Counted from the first letter of the stretch, positions 23,168-34,468 are shown. The stretch is 50,388 nucleotides of DNA from JBEKHT01 sp049511715 (GCA_049511715.1 JBEKXU010000023.1:1-50388); one strand, 5' to 3'. Numbers and translations: made by a program. The notes: generated by a model from the sequence alone, not told the origin.

Positions 23168-24796
23168 CTAACGGGTTGCCTGGAAAATGCACACCTCATA
23201 GGGTTGGAGGTTCAGGCGCCGACCGACCAGGGGCCCATGGCTCCCGGGATGCGTCCCCAGCCTCCATTCCCACTCGTGGGTTGACGGATCTTCATCCAGG
23301 ACGATCTGCGCCGGGTGCCCACGGAAGTTCAAGGCCACCAGCATGATCTCCTCCTGGCTCTGACGCAGATAGGCCAGACCGCTGTCCGGGTTCCTCAGGA
23401 GGGTCTGAAAAGAACCCGAGTTCAAGGCCCTGGAACCGCGTCGCAACCAGATCAGGCGGCGGTAGAAGGACAGGACGGAACCGGGATCCTCGGACTCTCG
23501 GGCGACGTTCACCGAGCGGAAATCGGGGTTGATCGGAAGCCAGGGCCTCCCGTTGCTGAACCCCGCACCCACGCCGTCGTTCCAAGGCAAAGGGGTTCGG
23601 ACGGGATCGCGGCCTCGGTAAAGGGGCCAGTACCGCTTCCCGGCAGGGTCGAGGATCCGCCTTCGCGGCACCGGGCTGTCCCTCATGCCAATCTCCTCGC
23701 CCTGGTAGAGCGAGGGGGTGCCGTGCAAAGTGAGCAGCAAGGCCGCGGCGACCTTGGCCCTCTCCGGGGCGTGTGGCCCTGGATACCGAGACACCAGGCG
23801 CGAGACATCGTGATTGCCGAGCGCGTAACAGGGCCAGCCTTCCGGTCCGAACGCCTGCTCGCAGGCGAGGATGGTCCTCTGGAACGCCCGGGGATTCCAT
23901 CGACAAGAGATCAAGTCGAAATCAAACGCAAGATGCAGACGGTCGGGACGGCAATACTGCTGGAGAACTTGAGGGTTGCCCATCAAGGGTTCTCCCACGA
24001 CCATACGATCCCCGTAGCGATCGACCAGCCGGCGAAACGCAGTATAGGCGGGGAGGAGTTCGGGCCGGTCCGCGTCGTAGACATGCGCTTGGCGGTCGTA
24101 GGCCCGCAGTCCCCACCGGAAGGGGTTGTCGCGCAGCTCCAGATCCTTGAAGTAGGCATTGACTACATCCAGGCGGAAGCCGTCGACGCCGCGCTCCAGC
24201 CAGAACCGCATGATGCGATCGATTTCCTCGCGGACCTGCGGATTCCTCCAGTTGAGATCCGGTTGTTGAGGCAGGAACATGTGGTAGTAGTACTGGCGGG
24301 TTGCGGGGTCCCATTGCCACGCCCGGCCGCCGAAGACTGACTGCCAGCGGTTCGGAGGGCCGCCCTGGGGGCGGGGGTCTTGCCATAGGTACCAGTCACG
24401 CTTGGAGCTGGAGCGCGAGGCGCGCGATTCCAGGAACCAGGGGTGGAGGTGGGAGGTGTGATTGAGAGCGAGGTCCAAAATGACTCGTATTCCCCTCTGG
24501 TGGGCCTGGGCAATCAGTTCGTCGAGGTCGGCCAAGCGGCCGAAGATTGGGTCGATGGCGCAATAGTCGGAGACATCGTACCCGAAGTCGAAGGCCGGAG
24601 AGGCGAAGATCGGCGACAGCCAGATTGCGTCGACGCCCAGGGAGGCAGGCGTCCCATCGTTCAGGTAGTCCAGATGCGCGAGAATCCCGCCCAGATCCCC
24701 GATGCCGTCTCCGTTGCTGTCGGCGAAGCTACGCGTATAGATCTGATAGATCACGCCCCGTTTCCACCACGGGAGGGATTCTGAAGATTCGCTCAT
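23168..24796 (-). CDS. GH13 alpha-glucosidase / oligo-1,6-glucosidase-like
   Basis: Cytoplasmic glycoside hydrolase of family 13, 542 residues. It starts WWKRGVIYQIYTRSFADSNGDGIGDLGGI, the classic beginning of the oligo-1,6-glucosidase / trehalose synthase group. Catalytic residues are in DGFRLDVVNAYF (nucleophile Asp), MVVGEPLM (acid/base Glu) and ALGNHDVSRL (transition-state Asp); ILDLALNHTS is conserved region I. The likely reaction is removal of terminal alpha-linked glucose from short oligosaccharides. ATG 24796 (MSESSESLP) is preceded by GAGGTGTCCAGG. It diverges from clpC, with a -10 TATAAT at 24858-24863. Confidence 0.93.
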   Translation of the reverse strand: MSESSESLPWWKRGVIYQIYTRSFADSNGDGIGDLGGILAHLDYLNDGTPASLGVDAIWLSPIFASPAFDFGYDVSDYCAIDPIFGRLADLDELIAQAHQRGIRVILDLALNHTSHLHPWFLESRASRSSSKRDWYLWQDPRPQGGPPNRWQSVFGGRAWQWDPATRQYYYHMFLPQQPDLNWRNPQVREEIDRIMRFWLERGVDGFRLDVVNAYFKDLELRDNPFRWGLRAYDRQAHVYDADRPELLPAYTAFRRLVDRYGDRMVVGEPLMGNPQVLQQYCRPDRLHLAFDFDLISCRWNPRAFQRTILACEQAFGPEGWPCYALGNHDVSRLVSRYPGPHAPERAKVAAALLLTLHGTPSLYQGEEIGMRDSPVPRRRILDPAGKRYWPLYRGRDPVRTPLPWNDGVGAGFSNGRPWLPINPDFRSVNVARESEDPGSVLSFYRRLIWLRRGSRALNSGSFQTLLRNPDSGLAYLRQSQEEIMLVALNFRGHPAQIVLDEDPSTHEWEWRLGTHPGSHGPLVGRRLNLQPYEVCIFQATR

Positions 24797-24857
24797 CCTG
24801 GACACCTCGGTCTTCCGGGACCCGGGAAGGCCCTTCGCCGCCGGCCCAGAAGGTGAG

Positions 24858-24863
24858 ATTATA
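24858..24863 (-). promoter_or_regulatory. -10 element of the GH13 gene
   Basis: Perfect TATAAT on the minus strand, 61 bases before ATG 24796. The -35 region is weak. Confidence 0.45.
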
Positions 24864-24924
24864 TCGCCACGGCCTCCCGCCACGAGGGGTTTCTGCCGCA
24901 TCCCGCGCACACAGGTGAATTTGG

Positions 24925-24930
24925 TAGAAT
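24925..24930 (+). promoter_or_regulatory. -10 element of clpC
   Basis: TAGAAT, 57 bases before the GTG start of clpC. No clear -35, and no CIRCE- or CtsR-like heat-shock operator was recognised. Confidence 0.4.
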
Positions 24931-24987
24931 CCTCTCTGAACCACGGAGGGCGTGGGGGCCGGCCCTCCGGTCGGGAGGATCTTATCC

Positions 24988-27489
24988 GTGGCGGACAATC
25001 TGGAGAGGTTCACACAGCGGGCACGGCGGGTGCTGAGCTTGGCCCATCAGGAGGCCGAGCGGCTTCATCATGCGGAGATTGGTACCGAGCATCTGCTCTT
25101 GGGTCTGATCCGCGAAGAAGGGGGGGTGGCGGGTCGGGTCCTGCGCGAATTGGGCCTCGAACCGGACCGCGTCCAGGAAATGGTGGAGAGAATCTCCCCG
25201 CCGGGTCGGGGCGAACCCGATCACATTGACCTTTCCTCAGGCACTGAGCAGGTCCTGCAGCTGGCCATCGATGAGGCGAGACGTCTGGGCCATCATTACA
25301 TCGGCACGGAGCATTTGCTCCTTGGGTTGGTGCGCCAGAACGAGGGGACGGCCATTGATGTCCTCCGGCGTCTGGGGGTGAGTCCCGAGCAGATCCGCCG
25401 GCAGACCCGCCGCGTGCTTCAGGAGAGCCCCAGCCAGAGTCGCCAGCCGGTGGGAGCCGCGGCGAAGTCGGAACGGCCGAAGACGCCGATGGTGGACCAG
25501 TTGGCGACGGATCTCACCGCCCTGGCGGAGCAGAACAAACTGGATCCGGTGGTCGGCCGCGAGAGCGAGATCGAGCGCGTGATCCAAATCCTGGCCCGTC
25601 GGACGAAGAATAATCCCGCCCTGATCGGCGAGCCGGGTGTCGGCAAGACCGCCATTGTCGAGGGACTGGCACAGCGCATCATCTCCAGCGATGTTCCCGC
25701 TCCCCTGATCGGCAAACGCCTCCTGCAACTCGATGTGGGATCCTTAGTCGCGGGGACGATGTACCGCGGTCAGTTTGAAGAGCGCCTCAAGCGCGTGATT
25801 GACGAGCTCAAGGCCACTTCGGCGGTGCTCTTTATCGATGAGGTCCACATGCTGGTGGGGGCAGGCTCGGCGGGTTCCTCGGTCGATGCGGCCAACATCC
25901 TCAAACCGGCGCTTTCCCGAGGCGAGCTTCAAGTGATCGGGGCCACCACGTTGGATGAGTACCGCAAGTATATTGAGAGCGACTCGGCCCTGGAGCGCCG
26001 TTTTCAGCCGGTAATGGTCGATGAGCCGACGGTTGAGGAGTCGATCGAAATCCTGCGCGGGGTCCGCCGCAACTACGAGGACCATCATCGTTTGGTCATC
26101 AGCGATGAGGCCCTGGAGGCCGCGGCGCGCCTCTCCGCGCGCTATATCCCCGATCGCTTCCTGCCCGACAAGGCCATTGACCTGATCGACGAAACCGCCT
26201 CGCGCGTTCGGATGTACAAGAGCCCTGAGGCCCGCCAACTCAAGCAGACCCTGAGCGAACTGCGCCAGGTTCGCCGGAACCGCGCGGCCGCCCTCGAGGA
26301 CGGCCGGCAGGAGGAGGCGCGAGACCTGGAACGGCGCGAGCAGGAGCTCGAGACGGCGCGCCAGACCCTCCAGGCGGGGAGTACGGACCGGGAGAAGATG
26401 CCGCGGGTCACCCCCGAGGACATCGCCGAAGTGGTCTCGATGTGGACGGGGATCCCGGTCATGCAGTTGGCCCAGGAGGAATCGGCTCGCCTGCTGAAGA
26501 TGGAGGAGGTCCTACGTGCCCGCATCGTAGGCCAGGAGGAAGCCATTGCGGCGATTTCGAAGGCCGTGCGCCGCGCCCGCGCTGGGTTGAAAGATCCACG
26601 GCGCCCCATTGGGTCCTTCATTTTTCTAGGACCGACAGGCGTCGGGAAGACCGAGCTGACCAAGGCGTTGGCGGCCTTTCTTTTTGGCAGCGAAGACGCC
26701 CTGGTCCAGTTGGACATGTCCGAGTTCATGGAGCGCCACTCGGTGAGTCGCCTGGTCGGAGCGCCGCCGGGATACGTCGGGTACGAGGATGCGGGTCAAC
26801 TGACGGAAGCGCTGAGGCGCAGGCCTTACTCGATCGTCGTCTTTGATGAAATCGAGAAGGCTCACCCGGAGGCGCACAACATGCTCTTGCAGATCATGGA
26901 GGAGGGCCATCTGAGCGACGCCCGCGGCCGCAAGGTGAACTTTCAAAACGCCATGATCGTCATGACCTCGAACGTGGGAGCCGAGACCATTCGCCGGCAG
27001 GCGGGCATCGGCTTTGCGATGTCACGCGATGACCTGAGCGCAACCGTTGCCCCTTACGAGGAAATGCGCAAACGGTTGATGGAGGAAATGCGCAAGAATT
27101 TCCGGCCCGAATTCCTCAACCGGGTTGATGGCGTAATTGTCTTCCGCGCGCTGTCCAAGGAGGATATCACCCAGATCGTGGACCTTGAAATCGGGAAGGT
27201 GGCCGAGCGGCTCAAGGACCACCACATCACGCTGGCCGCCACCCCCGAAGCGCGAGCGCGCCTCGCGGATTTGGGTTATAACCCGGAGATGGGTGCCCGC
27301 CCGCTGCGACGGGTGATCCAGACGGAGGTCGAGGACGCGCTGTCGGAGGCGTTGCTCGAGGGGCGGGTCCACGACGGGGAACGGGTCCAAGTAGCCCTGC
27401 GGGAAGAGACCCTGGTGGTGGAAACGGTGCCGCCGGGAGAGGAACCTCCCGAGAGCCGACCCGAGCCCGAAGCCCTTCCCGCAATCTGA
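24988..27489 (+). CDS. clpC: ATP-dependent Clp protease ATP-binding subunit ClpC
   Basis: AAA+ unfoldase of 833 residues that feeds proteins to ClpP. It has two N-terminal Clp repeats (RFTQRARRVLSLAHQEAERL and EQVLQLAIDEARRLGHHYIGTEHLLLGLV), a first AAA module with GEPGVGKT (214-221) and VLFIDEVHM, a middle region with a UVR-like helix (about 430-462) and a second AAA module with GPTGVGKT (548-555). This arrangement is ClpC rather than ClpB, which has a longer coiled-coil arm. GTG 24988 is chosen because it yields the usual MADNLERFTQRARRVL start and has GGGAGGA ten bases upstream; an ATG-like frame extension to 24952 is not family-like. No ctsR or mcsAB genes are next to it. Confidence 0.95.
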   Translation: MADNLERFTQRARRVLSLAHQEAERLHHAEIGTEHLLLGLIREEGGVAGRVLRELGLEPDRVQEMVERISPPGRGEPDHIDLSSGTEQVLQLAIDEARRLGHHYIGTEHLLLGLVRQNEGTAIDVLRRLGVSPEQIRRQTRRVLQESPSQSRQPVGAAAKSERPKTPMVDQLATDLTALAEQNKLDPVVGRESEIERVIQILARRTKNNPALIGEPGVGKTAIVEGLAQRIISSDVPAPLIGKRLLQLDVGSLVAGTMYRGQFEERLKRVIDELKATSAVLFIDEVHMLVGAGSAGSSVDAANILKPALSRGELQVIGATTLDEYRKYIESDSALERRFQPVMVDEPTVEESIEILRGVRRNYEDHHRLVISDEALEAAARLSARYIPDRFLPDKAIDLIDETASRVRMYKSPEARQLKQTLSELRQVRRNRAAALEDGRQEEARDLERREQELETARQTLQAGSTDREKMPRVTPEDIAEVVSMWTGIPVMQLAQEESARLLKMEEVLRARIVGQEEAIAAISKAVRRARAGLKDPRRPIGSFIFLGPTGVGKTELTKALAAFLFGSEDALVQLDMSEFMERHSVSRLVGAPPGYVGYEDAGQLTEALRRRPYSIVVFDEIEKAHPEAHNMLLQIMEEGHLSDARGRKVNFQNAMIVMTSNVGAETIRRQAGIGFAMSRDDLSATVAPYEEMRKRLMEEMRKNFRPEFLNRVDGVIVFRALSKEDITQIVDLEIGKVAERLKDHHITLAATPEARARLADLGYNPEMGARPLRRVIQTEVEDALSEALLEGRVHDGERVQVALREETLVVETVPPGEEPPESRPEPEALPAI

Positions 27490-27567
27490 CCCGAGGCCGA
27501 CCCGCCAGCGGTGAACGTCGCGTCCCGCCCGGGGTCTGGTCCCCAGCACTTGGAAGGAGGGGAAACA

Positions 27568-28269
27568 ATGCCCGCAAACAAAACCATTCTCGTGGCCGGC
27601 GCCTGCGCCGTTCTTTTGGCGCTCAGCGCCTGCCAGTCGGCGCCGGCTACTCCCGGCAGTGTGCCTTTGGAAACGCAAGCGGCCATGACGGTCCAAGCTC
27701 TGCTCACCCAGGTATCGGCCCAGGCCTCCGACACGCCCACCCTGGCACTGCCCACCGAGACCCCGTTGCCGCCGCCGACCTTCGCCCCGACGCCGACCTT
27801 CGGCGAGGTTCCCACGGACACGCCCGTCCCGTTCCAGCTCCCCGTCGGTTCTCCTACCGTGCAGGGAACGCCGACCTTGGTGAACGTCTGCAATGCGGCC
27901 TTCTTTGTGGGCGACGTGACTTACCCGGACGGAACTGTCGTGAGGCCCGATTTTGCCTTCCAGAAGACCTGGGACGTGCGCAATATCGGCACCTGTACCT
28001 GGACCATGGCGTATCGACTGGTCTTCTACAATGGCAAGCACATGAGCGGGCCCAACTACGTGAATTTCGATCAGATCATCCCACCGGGAGGCCACATTTT
28101 CCTGACCGTGGACCTGATATCGCCAGTGCCGCCGGGTCCCTGGTACGGCGAATGGGTGCTTCAGGCTCCGGACGGGTCCCAATTTGGGGTCTCCACCGAG
28201 AACGGTGTGTTCCCTCTGTTGGTGAATATCATCGTGACGGGCACGCTCACGCCCACACCCACGCCTTAG
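27568..28269 (+). CDS. Lipoprotein with NBR1-type Ig-like domain
   Basis: A 233-residue exported protein: signal with lipobox LSAC (MPANKTILVAGACAVLLALSAC), a long proline/threonine-rich stalk (about 25-105) and an Ig-like domain of the next-to-BRCA1 type (about 110-220) marked by FQKTWDVRNIGTCTWTMAYRLVF, IPPGGHIFLTVDLISP and YGEWVLQAPDG. Such domains are common in surface lipoproteins of Chloroflexota and are thought to mediate protein binding. The C-terminus is PTPTP. GGAAGGAGGGGAAACA precedes the ATG. It lies 78 bp after clpC and may be co-transcribed, though no functional link is evident. Confidence 0.87.
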   Translation: MPANKTILVAGACAVLLALSACQSAPATPGSVPLETQAAMTVQALLTQVSAQASDTPTLALPTETPLPPPTFAPTPTFGEVPTDTPVPFQLPVGSPTVQGTPTLVNVCNAAFFVGDVTYPDGTVVRPDFAFQKTWDVRNIGTCTWTMAYRLVFYNGKHMSGPNYVNFDQIIPPGGHIFLTVDLISPVPPGPWYGEWVLQAPDGSQFGVSTENGVFPLLVNIIVTGTLTPTPTP

Positions 28270-28474
28270 CCCTGCCTTCGGTCGACTGGCTGGGCGTCGA
28301 GCGGAACGGGTGTGAGGGACTTCCCCGGCTCTGAGCGGGCAACCGTCCTGCGGGTCACCAGACGCGGCGGGCAGTCCCTCCAGGACCGTCTCGACCCGGG
28401 CCACGCAAACCGCGAGCCCACAGAATTCCATCGATGGCCACTGGGGTGGCATGAGAACGTGCATCGATTGCGTG

Positions 28475-28480
28475 TATAAT
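28475..28480 (+). promoter_or_regulatory. -10 element of the dnaG-rpoD operon
   Basis: Perfect TATAAT, 26 bases before the GTG start at 28507, with the ribosome site GGAGG between them. The -35 region is weak. Confidence 0.5.
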
Positions 28481-28506
28481 CCTCGCCGCCGATTCGGAGG
28501 GTGACG

Positions 28507-30444
28507 GTGAGCACGATCGACGAGATCAAGGCGCGTCTCGACATCATCGAAGTAGTAGGCGAAACGGTGCGCCTGCGCCGATCGGGGAAGAACTACATCG
28601 GCTTTTGCCCTTTCCACTCGAATGTCCATACCCCCGCGTTCGTGGTCTTTCCCGAAACCGGAACTTGGCGCTGCTTCGGCGCGTGCAATGAAGGGGGCGA
28701 CCTCTTCCGCTACGTGATGAAGAAGGAGGGCTGGGATTTTCCTGAAGCCCTCCGGCATCTGGCGGAACGCGCCGGGGTGGAGCTGCGCCCGCACCTTCCG
28801 GAGGAGCAGGCGGCGGAGGAGGCCCATGCCCGGCTTCGGGATTTGTTGGAGCTGGCAGCCAGCTACTACCGGAGCTACCTCACCAGCTCGGCCGCGGGAG
28901 TGGAGGTTCGAGGGTACTTGCATCAGCGCGGCCTACGTGACGAGACGTTGGAGGCGTTTGAGGTCGGACTGGCCCCGGCGGGATGGGACACGGCCTTTGC
29001 GCACTTCCGATCCCAGGGGGCCGCTGAGGACGATTTGGTTTCCGCCGGCCTGTCGCTGCGGGCCGAGAACGGCTCGGTGCGGGACCGGTTCCGCAACCGA
29101 ATCACGCTGCCGATCCGCGACATGGGTGGGCGTCTTTGCGGCTTTGGCGCCCGTGTGGTGGCGGCGCAGGAGCAGCCCAAGTTCCTCAATTCCCCACAGA
29201 CCCCTCTCTTCGACAAGGGCCGCTTGCTGTACGGGTTGCACCGCGCTCATCGAGCCATCCGGGAGCAAGGCCAGGCGGTCGTGGTGGAAGGGTATTTCGA
29301 CGTGCTGGCTCTTCACCAGTCCGGATTCCCCAATGCGGTTTCGCCCATGGGCACGGCCCTCACCGAAGCTCAGCTGAACCAGCTCAAGCGCTTGGCGCCC
29401 CGCATGGTCCTGGCGCTGGATGCGGATGCGGCGGGTGAGGCCGCCACGTTGCGCGGTCTGGACCTGGCTCGCGAGGCGCTGGATCGGGAAGAGGAAAGCG
29501 TGTTTGATGCGCGCGGCCTGTTGCGGCACGAAGCGCGCCTGCGGGCGGACCTGCGCGTGGCGGCCCTTCCGGAGGGGATGGATCCGGATGATGTCGTCCT
29601 GCGTGACCCGGACCAGTGGAAGGCTCTGGTGGCGGGCGCCAAGACCGTGGTGGAGCATGTGCTGGGGGTTATTACGCAAGGTCGGGATCTGGGCCAAGCG
29701 AAGGTCAAGGCCGAGGTGGCGGGCCGCATGTTGCCTCTGATTGAGGACGTCGCGGACCCGGTGGAGCGCGAGGCCTACCGCCAGGAATTGGCCCGCCGAT
29801 TGCACCTGGGGGAAGAGGTTTTGGGGGCACCGGGAAGCCAGCCGCCGGGCCGAAGGAGACGCCCGGCCCGCCCGGCGGCGCTCGAGGCGCCGGGGGATTC
29901 GGGCGCCGCCGCCCCGGCCCCCCCGCGGGAGCTTTTCTGCCTGGGCGCGCTGGTCCGTCAACCCTCTCTTCTTTTCCGCATGGATCGCGAATTTGGGGAA
30001 CTGGGTTTGGACCGTTTGGGAGCGGAGGATTTCACCTCCTCCGAGAACCAGTGGGCTTTGGGCGTCGTTCGCGATGCCTTGGCTCAGGAAGACAACGATC
30101 CGGCCCAGTTTGTGGCCGCCCACTTGCCACCTGGTGGGCCCGTCTTTCCGGATTCCTCCCGTCCGATCCTCCTGGCGTTATCTTCGACCGATCCCGTGGA
30201 CCCGCAGGACGTCTTCCAGAACCTGCTCCGGCTCCGAAAGCAGAGGCTGGGGCGCCAGTTGAGCGAATTGCGCTTCTTCTTGATGGAGAGCGCGGCGGGG
30301 GAGGCCCAAGCCGTTTCCCCGTCCGAAGAGCTGGAGCAGATCAACCGCATCCGCGGCTCAATCCAGCACATTGACCTGGCTCTGGCTGAACGAGGGTCTG
30401 GCCCAGGCCAAGCCGCGGCAATTCCTCGATCCGCTGAGATGTGA
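28507..30444 (+). CDS. dnaG: DNA primase
   Basis: Makes RNA primers at the replication fork. The 645-residue product has the CHC2 zinc-binding domain at the N-terminus (CPFH...WRCFGACNEGGD; the second cysteine pair is spaced CxxxC instead of the common CxxC), a catalytic core, and the TOPRIM domain with VVVEGYFDVLAL and MVLALDADAAGEAATL. The C-terminal DnaB-interaction region is only weakly recognisable. A GTG at 28501 is also in frame, but GGAGG abuts it; the GTG at 28507 has the proper 6-base gap and gives the usual MSTIDEIKARLDIIEVV. It forms a macromolecular-synthesis operon with rpoD, whose start lies 12 bp after the stop. Confidence 0.95.
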   Translation: MSTIDEIKARLDIIEVVGETVRLRRSGKNYIGFCPFHSNVHTPAFVVFPETGTWRCFGACNEGGDLFRYVMKKEGWDFPEALRHLAERAGVELRPHLPEEQAAEEAHARLRDLLELAASYYRSYLTSSAAGVEVRGYLHQRGLRDETLEAFEVGLAPAGWDTAFAHFRSQGAAEDDLVSAGLSLRAENGSVRDRFRNRITLPIRDMGGRLCGFGARVVAAQEQPKFLNSPQTPLFDKGRLLYGLHRAHRAIREQGQAVVVEGYFDVLALHQSGFPNAVSPMGTALTEAQLNQLKRLAPRMVLALDADAAGEAATLRGLDLAREALDREEESVFDARGLLRHEARLRADLRVAALPEGMDPDDVVLRDPDQWKALVAGAKTVVEHVLGVITQGRDLGQAKVKAEVAGRMLPLIEDVADPVEREAYRQELARRLHLGEEVLGAPGSQPPGRRRRPARPAALEAPGDSGAAAPAPPRELFCLGALVRQPSLLFRMDREFGELGLDRLGAEDFTSSENQWALGVVRDALAQEDNDPAQFVAAHLPPGGPVFPDSSRPILLALSSTDPVDPQDVFQNLLRLRKQRLGRQLSELRFFLMESAAGEAQAVSPSEELEQINRIRGSIQHIDLALAERGSGPGQAAAIPRSAEM

Positions 30445-30455
30445 GAAGATCTCCT

Positions 30456-32127
<1,672 letters not shown>

Positions 32128-32129
<2 letters not shown>

Positions 32130-32154
32130 TCCGCTGGCCCCCCAGGCCCGGATC
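32128..32154. terminator. Hairpin between convergent rpoD and def
   Basis: GATCCG (32128-32133, beginning in the rpoD stop) pairs with CGGATC (32149-32154), with an inner CTGG/CCAG. It sits exactly where two operons converge, but no T tract follows on either side. Confidence 0.35.
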
Positions 32155-32210
32155 AGCAGCGCTCCAGCCCAGGGGCGCCCCGGCGTCCCGCGAGTTGCCT
32201 CCTCTGGAAA

Positions 32211-32744
32211 TCACACTCGCTCTGCCTCCGTTTCGGGCTCGACCCTCCAGACTCTGCTCGCCCGGTCTGTAAAAAGCACTCCATTCAGGTGATCGAGCTC
32301 ATGCTGAAAAATGCGGGCCAGCCAGCCTCGTGCGCGGAGGCGGGTCGGGGTCCCGCGCCGGCTAAAGCCTCGGATGGTCACCTGGGTCAGTCTCTCCACT
32401 TCTCCGGCATAGCCGGGGACCGACAGGCACCCCTCGGCCCCCGTTTCCGTGGTTTGGGAGGGGCGGACCAACTCCGGATTGACGACAACATACAGCTTGG
32501 AGGCCACCTTCCTCTTGGGAATCCCCGTGCCCGCTTGCTGCGGATCCTCTTCGCCATACTCCACCACGATCACCCGCTGGCTGACTCCGACCTGGGGAGC
32601 CGCGAGACCCACTCCCGGAGCCTGGCGCATCGTGTCGATCATGTCATCAATCAGGCGTTGCAGGTCCGGACCGTAGGTGGAAACTTTGCGCGCCTTCTTG
32701 CGAAGTACCGGATCGGGGACGGTGACAATGGGTCGAACCGCCAT
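32211..32744 (-). CDS. def: Peptide deformylase
   Basis: Metalloenzyme that removes the formyl group from new proteins, 177 residues. All three family motifs are present: GVGLAAPQVG, EGCLSVPG (metal-binding Cys) and QHELDHLNG (HExxH). ATG 32744 follows AAAGGA at a suitable distance and yields MAVRPIVTVPDPVLRKKA. The stop of the upstream PH-domain gene is 2 bp before the start, so the two form an operon. No fmt gene follows; it is replaced by convergent rpoD. Confidence 0.95.
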   Translation of the reverse strand: MAVRPIVTVPDPVLRKKARKVSTYGPDLQRLIDDMIDTMRQAPGVGLAAPQVGVSQRVIVVEYGEEDPQQAGTGIPKRKVASKLYVVVNPELVRPSQTTETGAEGCLSVPGYAGEVERLTQVTIRGFSRRGTPTRLRARGWLARIFQHELDHLNGVLFTDRASRVWRVEPETEAERV

Positions 32745-32746
32745 GT

Positions 32747-34456
32747 CTATCCTTTCTTTTCCCCACCCGGGCGCCGCTTTCGCACGACCTCGTCGTAGGC
32801 CTGAAGCCACTCCGCGATTTGTTCTCCTCGTTCGCGCCGCTGGATTTCCAGCTGCCTGGCGCGCTGACTTTCCATGCGGCGGTAGATGTCCTCCTGAACC
32901 CCAACCGGGTCGTGGACCTCATCGAAGGTGAAACGCACATTTCCCACAGTGGCCACGACCGTTCCAAAGTTGAGCAGCCGAGCCAGAGGCCCGGAGCGGT
33001 CGTATTCCAGGCTCAGGACATTTTCCAGGGAGGCGCTGCGGCGATCCTCTCGACCGAGGGGGGTGCGGTGCAGAGCGATAATTTGGTCGGGGGTCACTTG
33101 ATAGATGTTATAGGCCCAATCCACATATTCGTACACGGTCCAGAACAGCCCCACCGTGAAGAGACCGACCGCCAGAAGCCCCAGGGCGGTTGCCTCGCGC
33201 GGAAGAAGTCGGAGCACCACGAGGACGCCCAGAGCGAGGCCGAGAAGGGTCAGCATGGCCGGCAAGGCCAGATTGCGGATCAGGAAGTAGTAGTTCTTGC
33301 GATAAATAATGGTGTCGCCGACCTCATAGCGCAGGCTGAGTCCGGCGCCGCTGGCGGATCCCCACAGTTCGGTGCCGCTCTTGGGAGCGCCGGCCCCCCT
33401 GGATTCTGGGGCTGCCCCCAGCCGGTCCTCCAAGAGGTGCTCGATTCCCTCCTGGGCCTCCTGCTCTTGTCTCGTCTTGTCCCGCGCGCCCAACTCCTCG
33501 ACGACCCGAGCCACCTGATACGGTCGCGCAATTCCCCGGAAGATGATCGGGCGAGTGAATGTGCGCATGACCACATTGCCAAAACCCAGCCGGTGACGAA
33601 TGGCGGAAGACTCGACTTCCACCGATAGGATCATGCGCAAGGGGGCTTCCTGCCGATCTTCGTAGATGAGCGGAACCCTTTCCACGTGAACGACGCGGCG
33701 GTTGGTGACTACGTAGAGATCGTTCACCCAGTCCCAGTAGGTCCAGAGGCTGGCCGGGACCGCATACAGCAGCCCCAAGGCGGGCAACCCGTAGATGTAT
33801 CCGGTCCAGCCGTAGGCCTGAAGCACAAAAAGGCCGAGCAGGCTGACTCCTCCCGCCAAGAGCGGCAGGGACAGGGCGCTCAGGAAAGTCGCGGAGGAGG
33901 GATGGGCCAGGACGTGGATGATTTCGCCCGGGACAATCCAGGCCAGAGCTAGGCGGCGAGACATGTGGCGGGAGTGGCGGGTCAGTTGCAGGGCCGGCCG
34001 CAGGTCGGGATAGGTGCGCAGCAGGTCAGCGCAGGCCTCCCGGTCCAATATCAGAGCCCGGACCTCGTCGATGGCCCGCACGGTAGTCGGCTCCGGCCCT
34101 CCCAGAGCGGTAGCCTCCCCGAGGTAGTCTCCAGCCTCATACTCGCCCAAACCCTCCTCCGCCTGCAGCCGGCCTTGGGCGACCAGCACAAGACCCCTGG
34201 AAAAGTTCCCCTGGAGCAGGACCGATTGGCCAGGCGAGTAGTGGCACTCCTCAAGGCGCGAGGCCACCTCAGCCAATTCCTCTTCGGTCAAGTGCCCAAA
34301 GAGGCGGCTGGATCTCAGAATCGAGAGAGGACTCGGGGAGATCACGGGCGCGGCGGACACGGGTCGCACAGTTTGATTGGCCTTGGGCTCATGTGTCGCA
34401 GCGGCTGGGAAAGACCTCAGAGGCCCTGCTCGGGGCCATCTCAGGCTGAGCCGCAT
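32747..34456 (-). CDS. Cyclic-nucleotide-binding and PH-domain membrane protein
   Basis: A 569-residue protein of unusual build. Residues about 40-160 form a cyclic-nucleotide-binding domain (FGHLTEEELAEVASRLEECHYSPGQSVLLQGN, AGDYLGEATALGGPEPTTVRA). Then come two similar halves, each a pair of membrane segments followed by a bacterial PH-like domain: VVTNRRVVHVERVPLIYEDRQEAPL and QVTPDQIIALHRTPLGREDRRSASLENVLSLEYDRSG, both followed by a GFGNVVMRTF / NFGTVVATVG strand. The C-terminus is a charged helix. It may sense a nucleotide or lipid at the membrane. ATG 34456 lies 12 bases after a TACAAT -10, giving a very short leader. Coupled to def. Confidence 0.82.
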   Translation of the reverse strand: MRLSLRWPRAGPLRSFPAAATHEPKANQTVRPVSAAPVISPSPLSILRSSRLFGHLTEEELAEVASRLEECHYSPGQSVLLQGNFSRGLVLVAQGRLQAEEGLGEYEAGDYLGEATALGGPEPTTVRAIDEVRALILDREACADLLRTYPDLRPALQLTRHSRHMSRRLALAWIVPGEIIHVLAHPSSATFLSALSLPLLAGGVSLLGLFVLQAYGWTGYIYGLPALGLLYAVPASLWTYWDWVNDLYVVTNRRVVHVERVPLIYEDRQEAPLRMILSVEVESSAIRHRLGFGNVVMRTFTRPIIFRGIARPYQVARVVEELGARDKTRQEQEAQEGIEHLLEDRLGAAPESRGAGAPKSGTELWGSASGAGLSLRYEVGDTIIYRKNYYFLIRNLALPAMLTLLGLALGVLVVLRLLPREATALGLLAVGLFTVGLFWTVYEYVDWAYNIYQVTPDQIIALHRTPLGREDRRSASLENVLSLEYDRSGPLARLLNFGTVVATVGNVRFTFDEVHDPVGVQEDIYRRMESQRARQLEIQRRERGEQIAEWLQAYDEVVRKRRPGGEKKG

Positions 34457-34468
34457 GTGATCCAAAGC

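Noticed and set aside
27022..28923. 633-codon minus-strand frame opposite clpC, the Ig-like lipoprotein and dnaG
   Set aside because: It is antisense to three well-supported genes and has no domain-like sequence.
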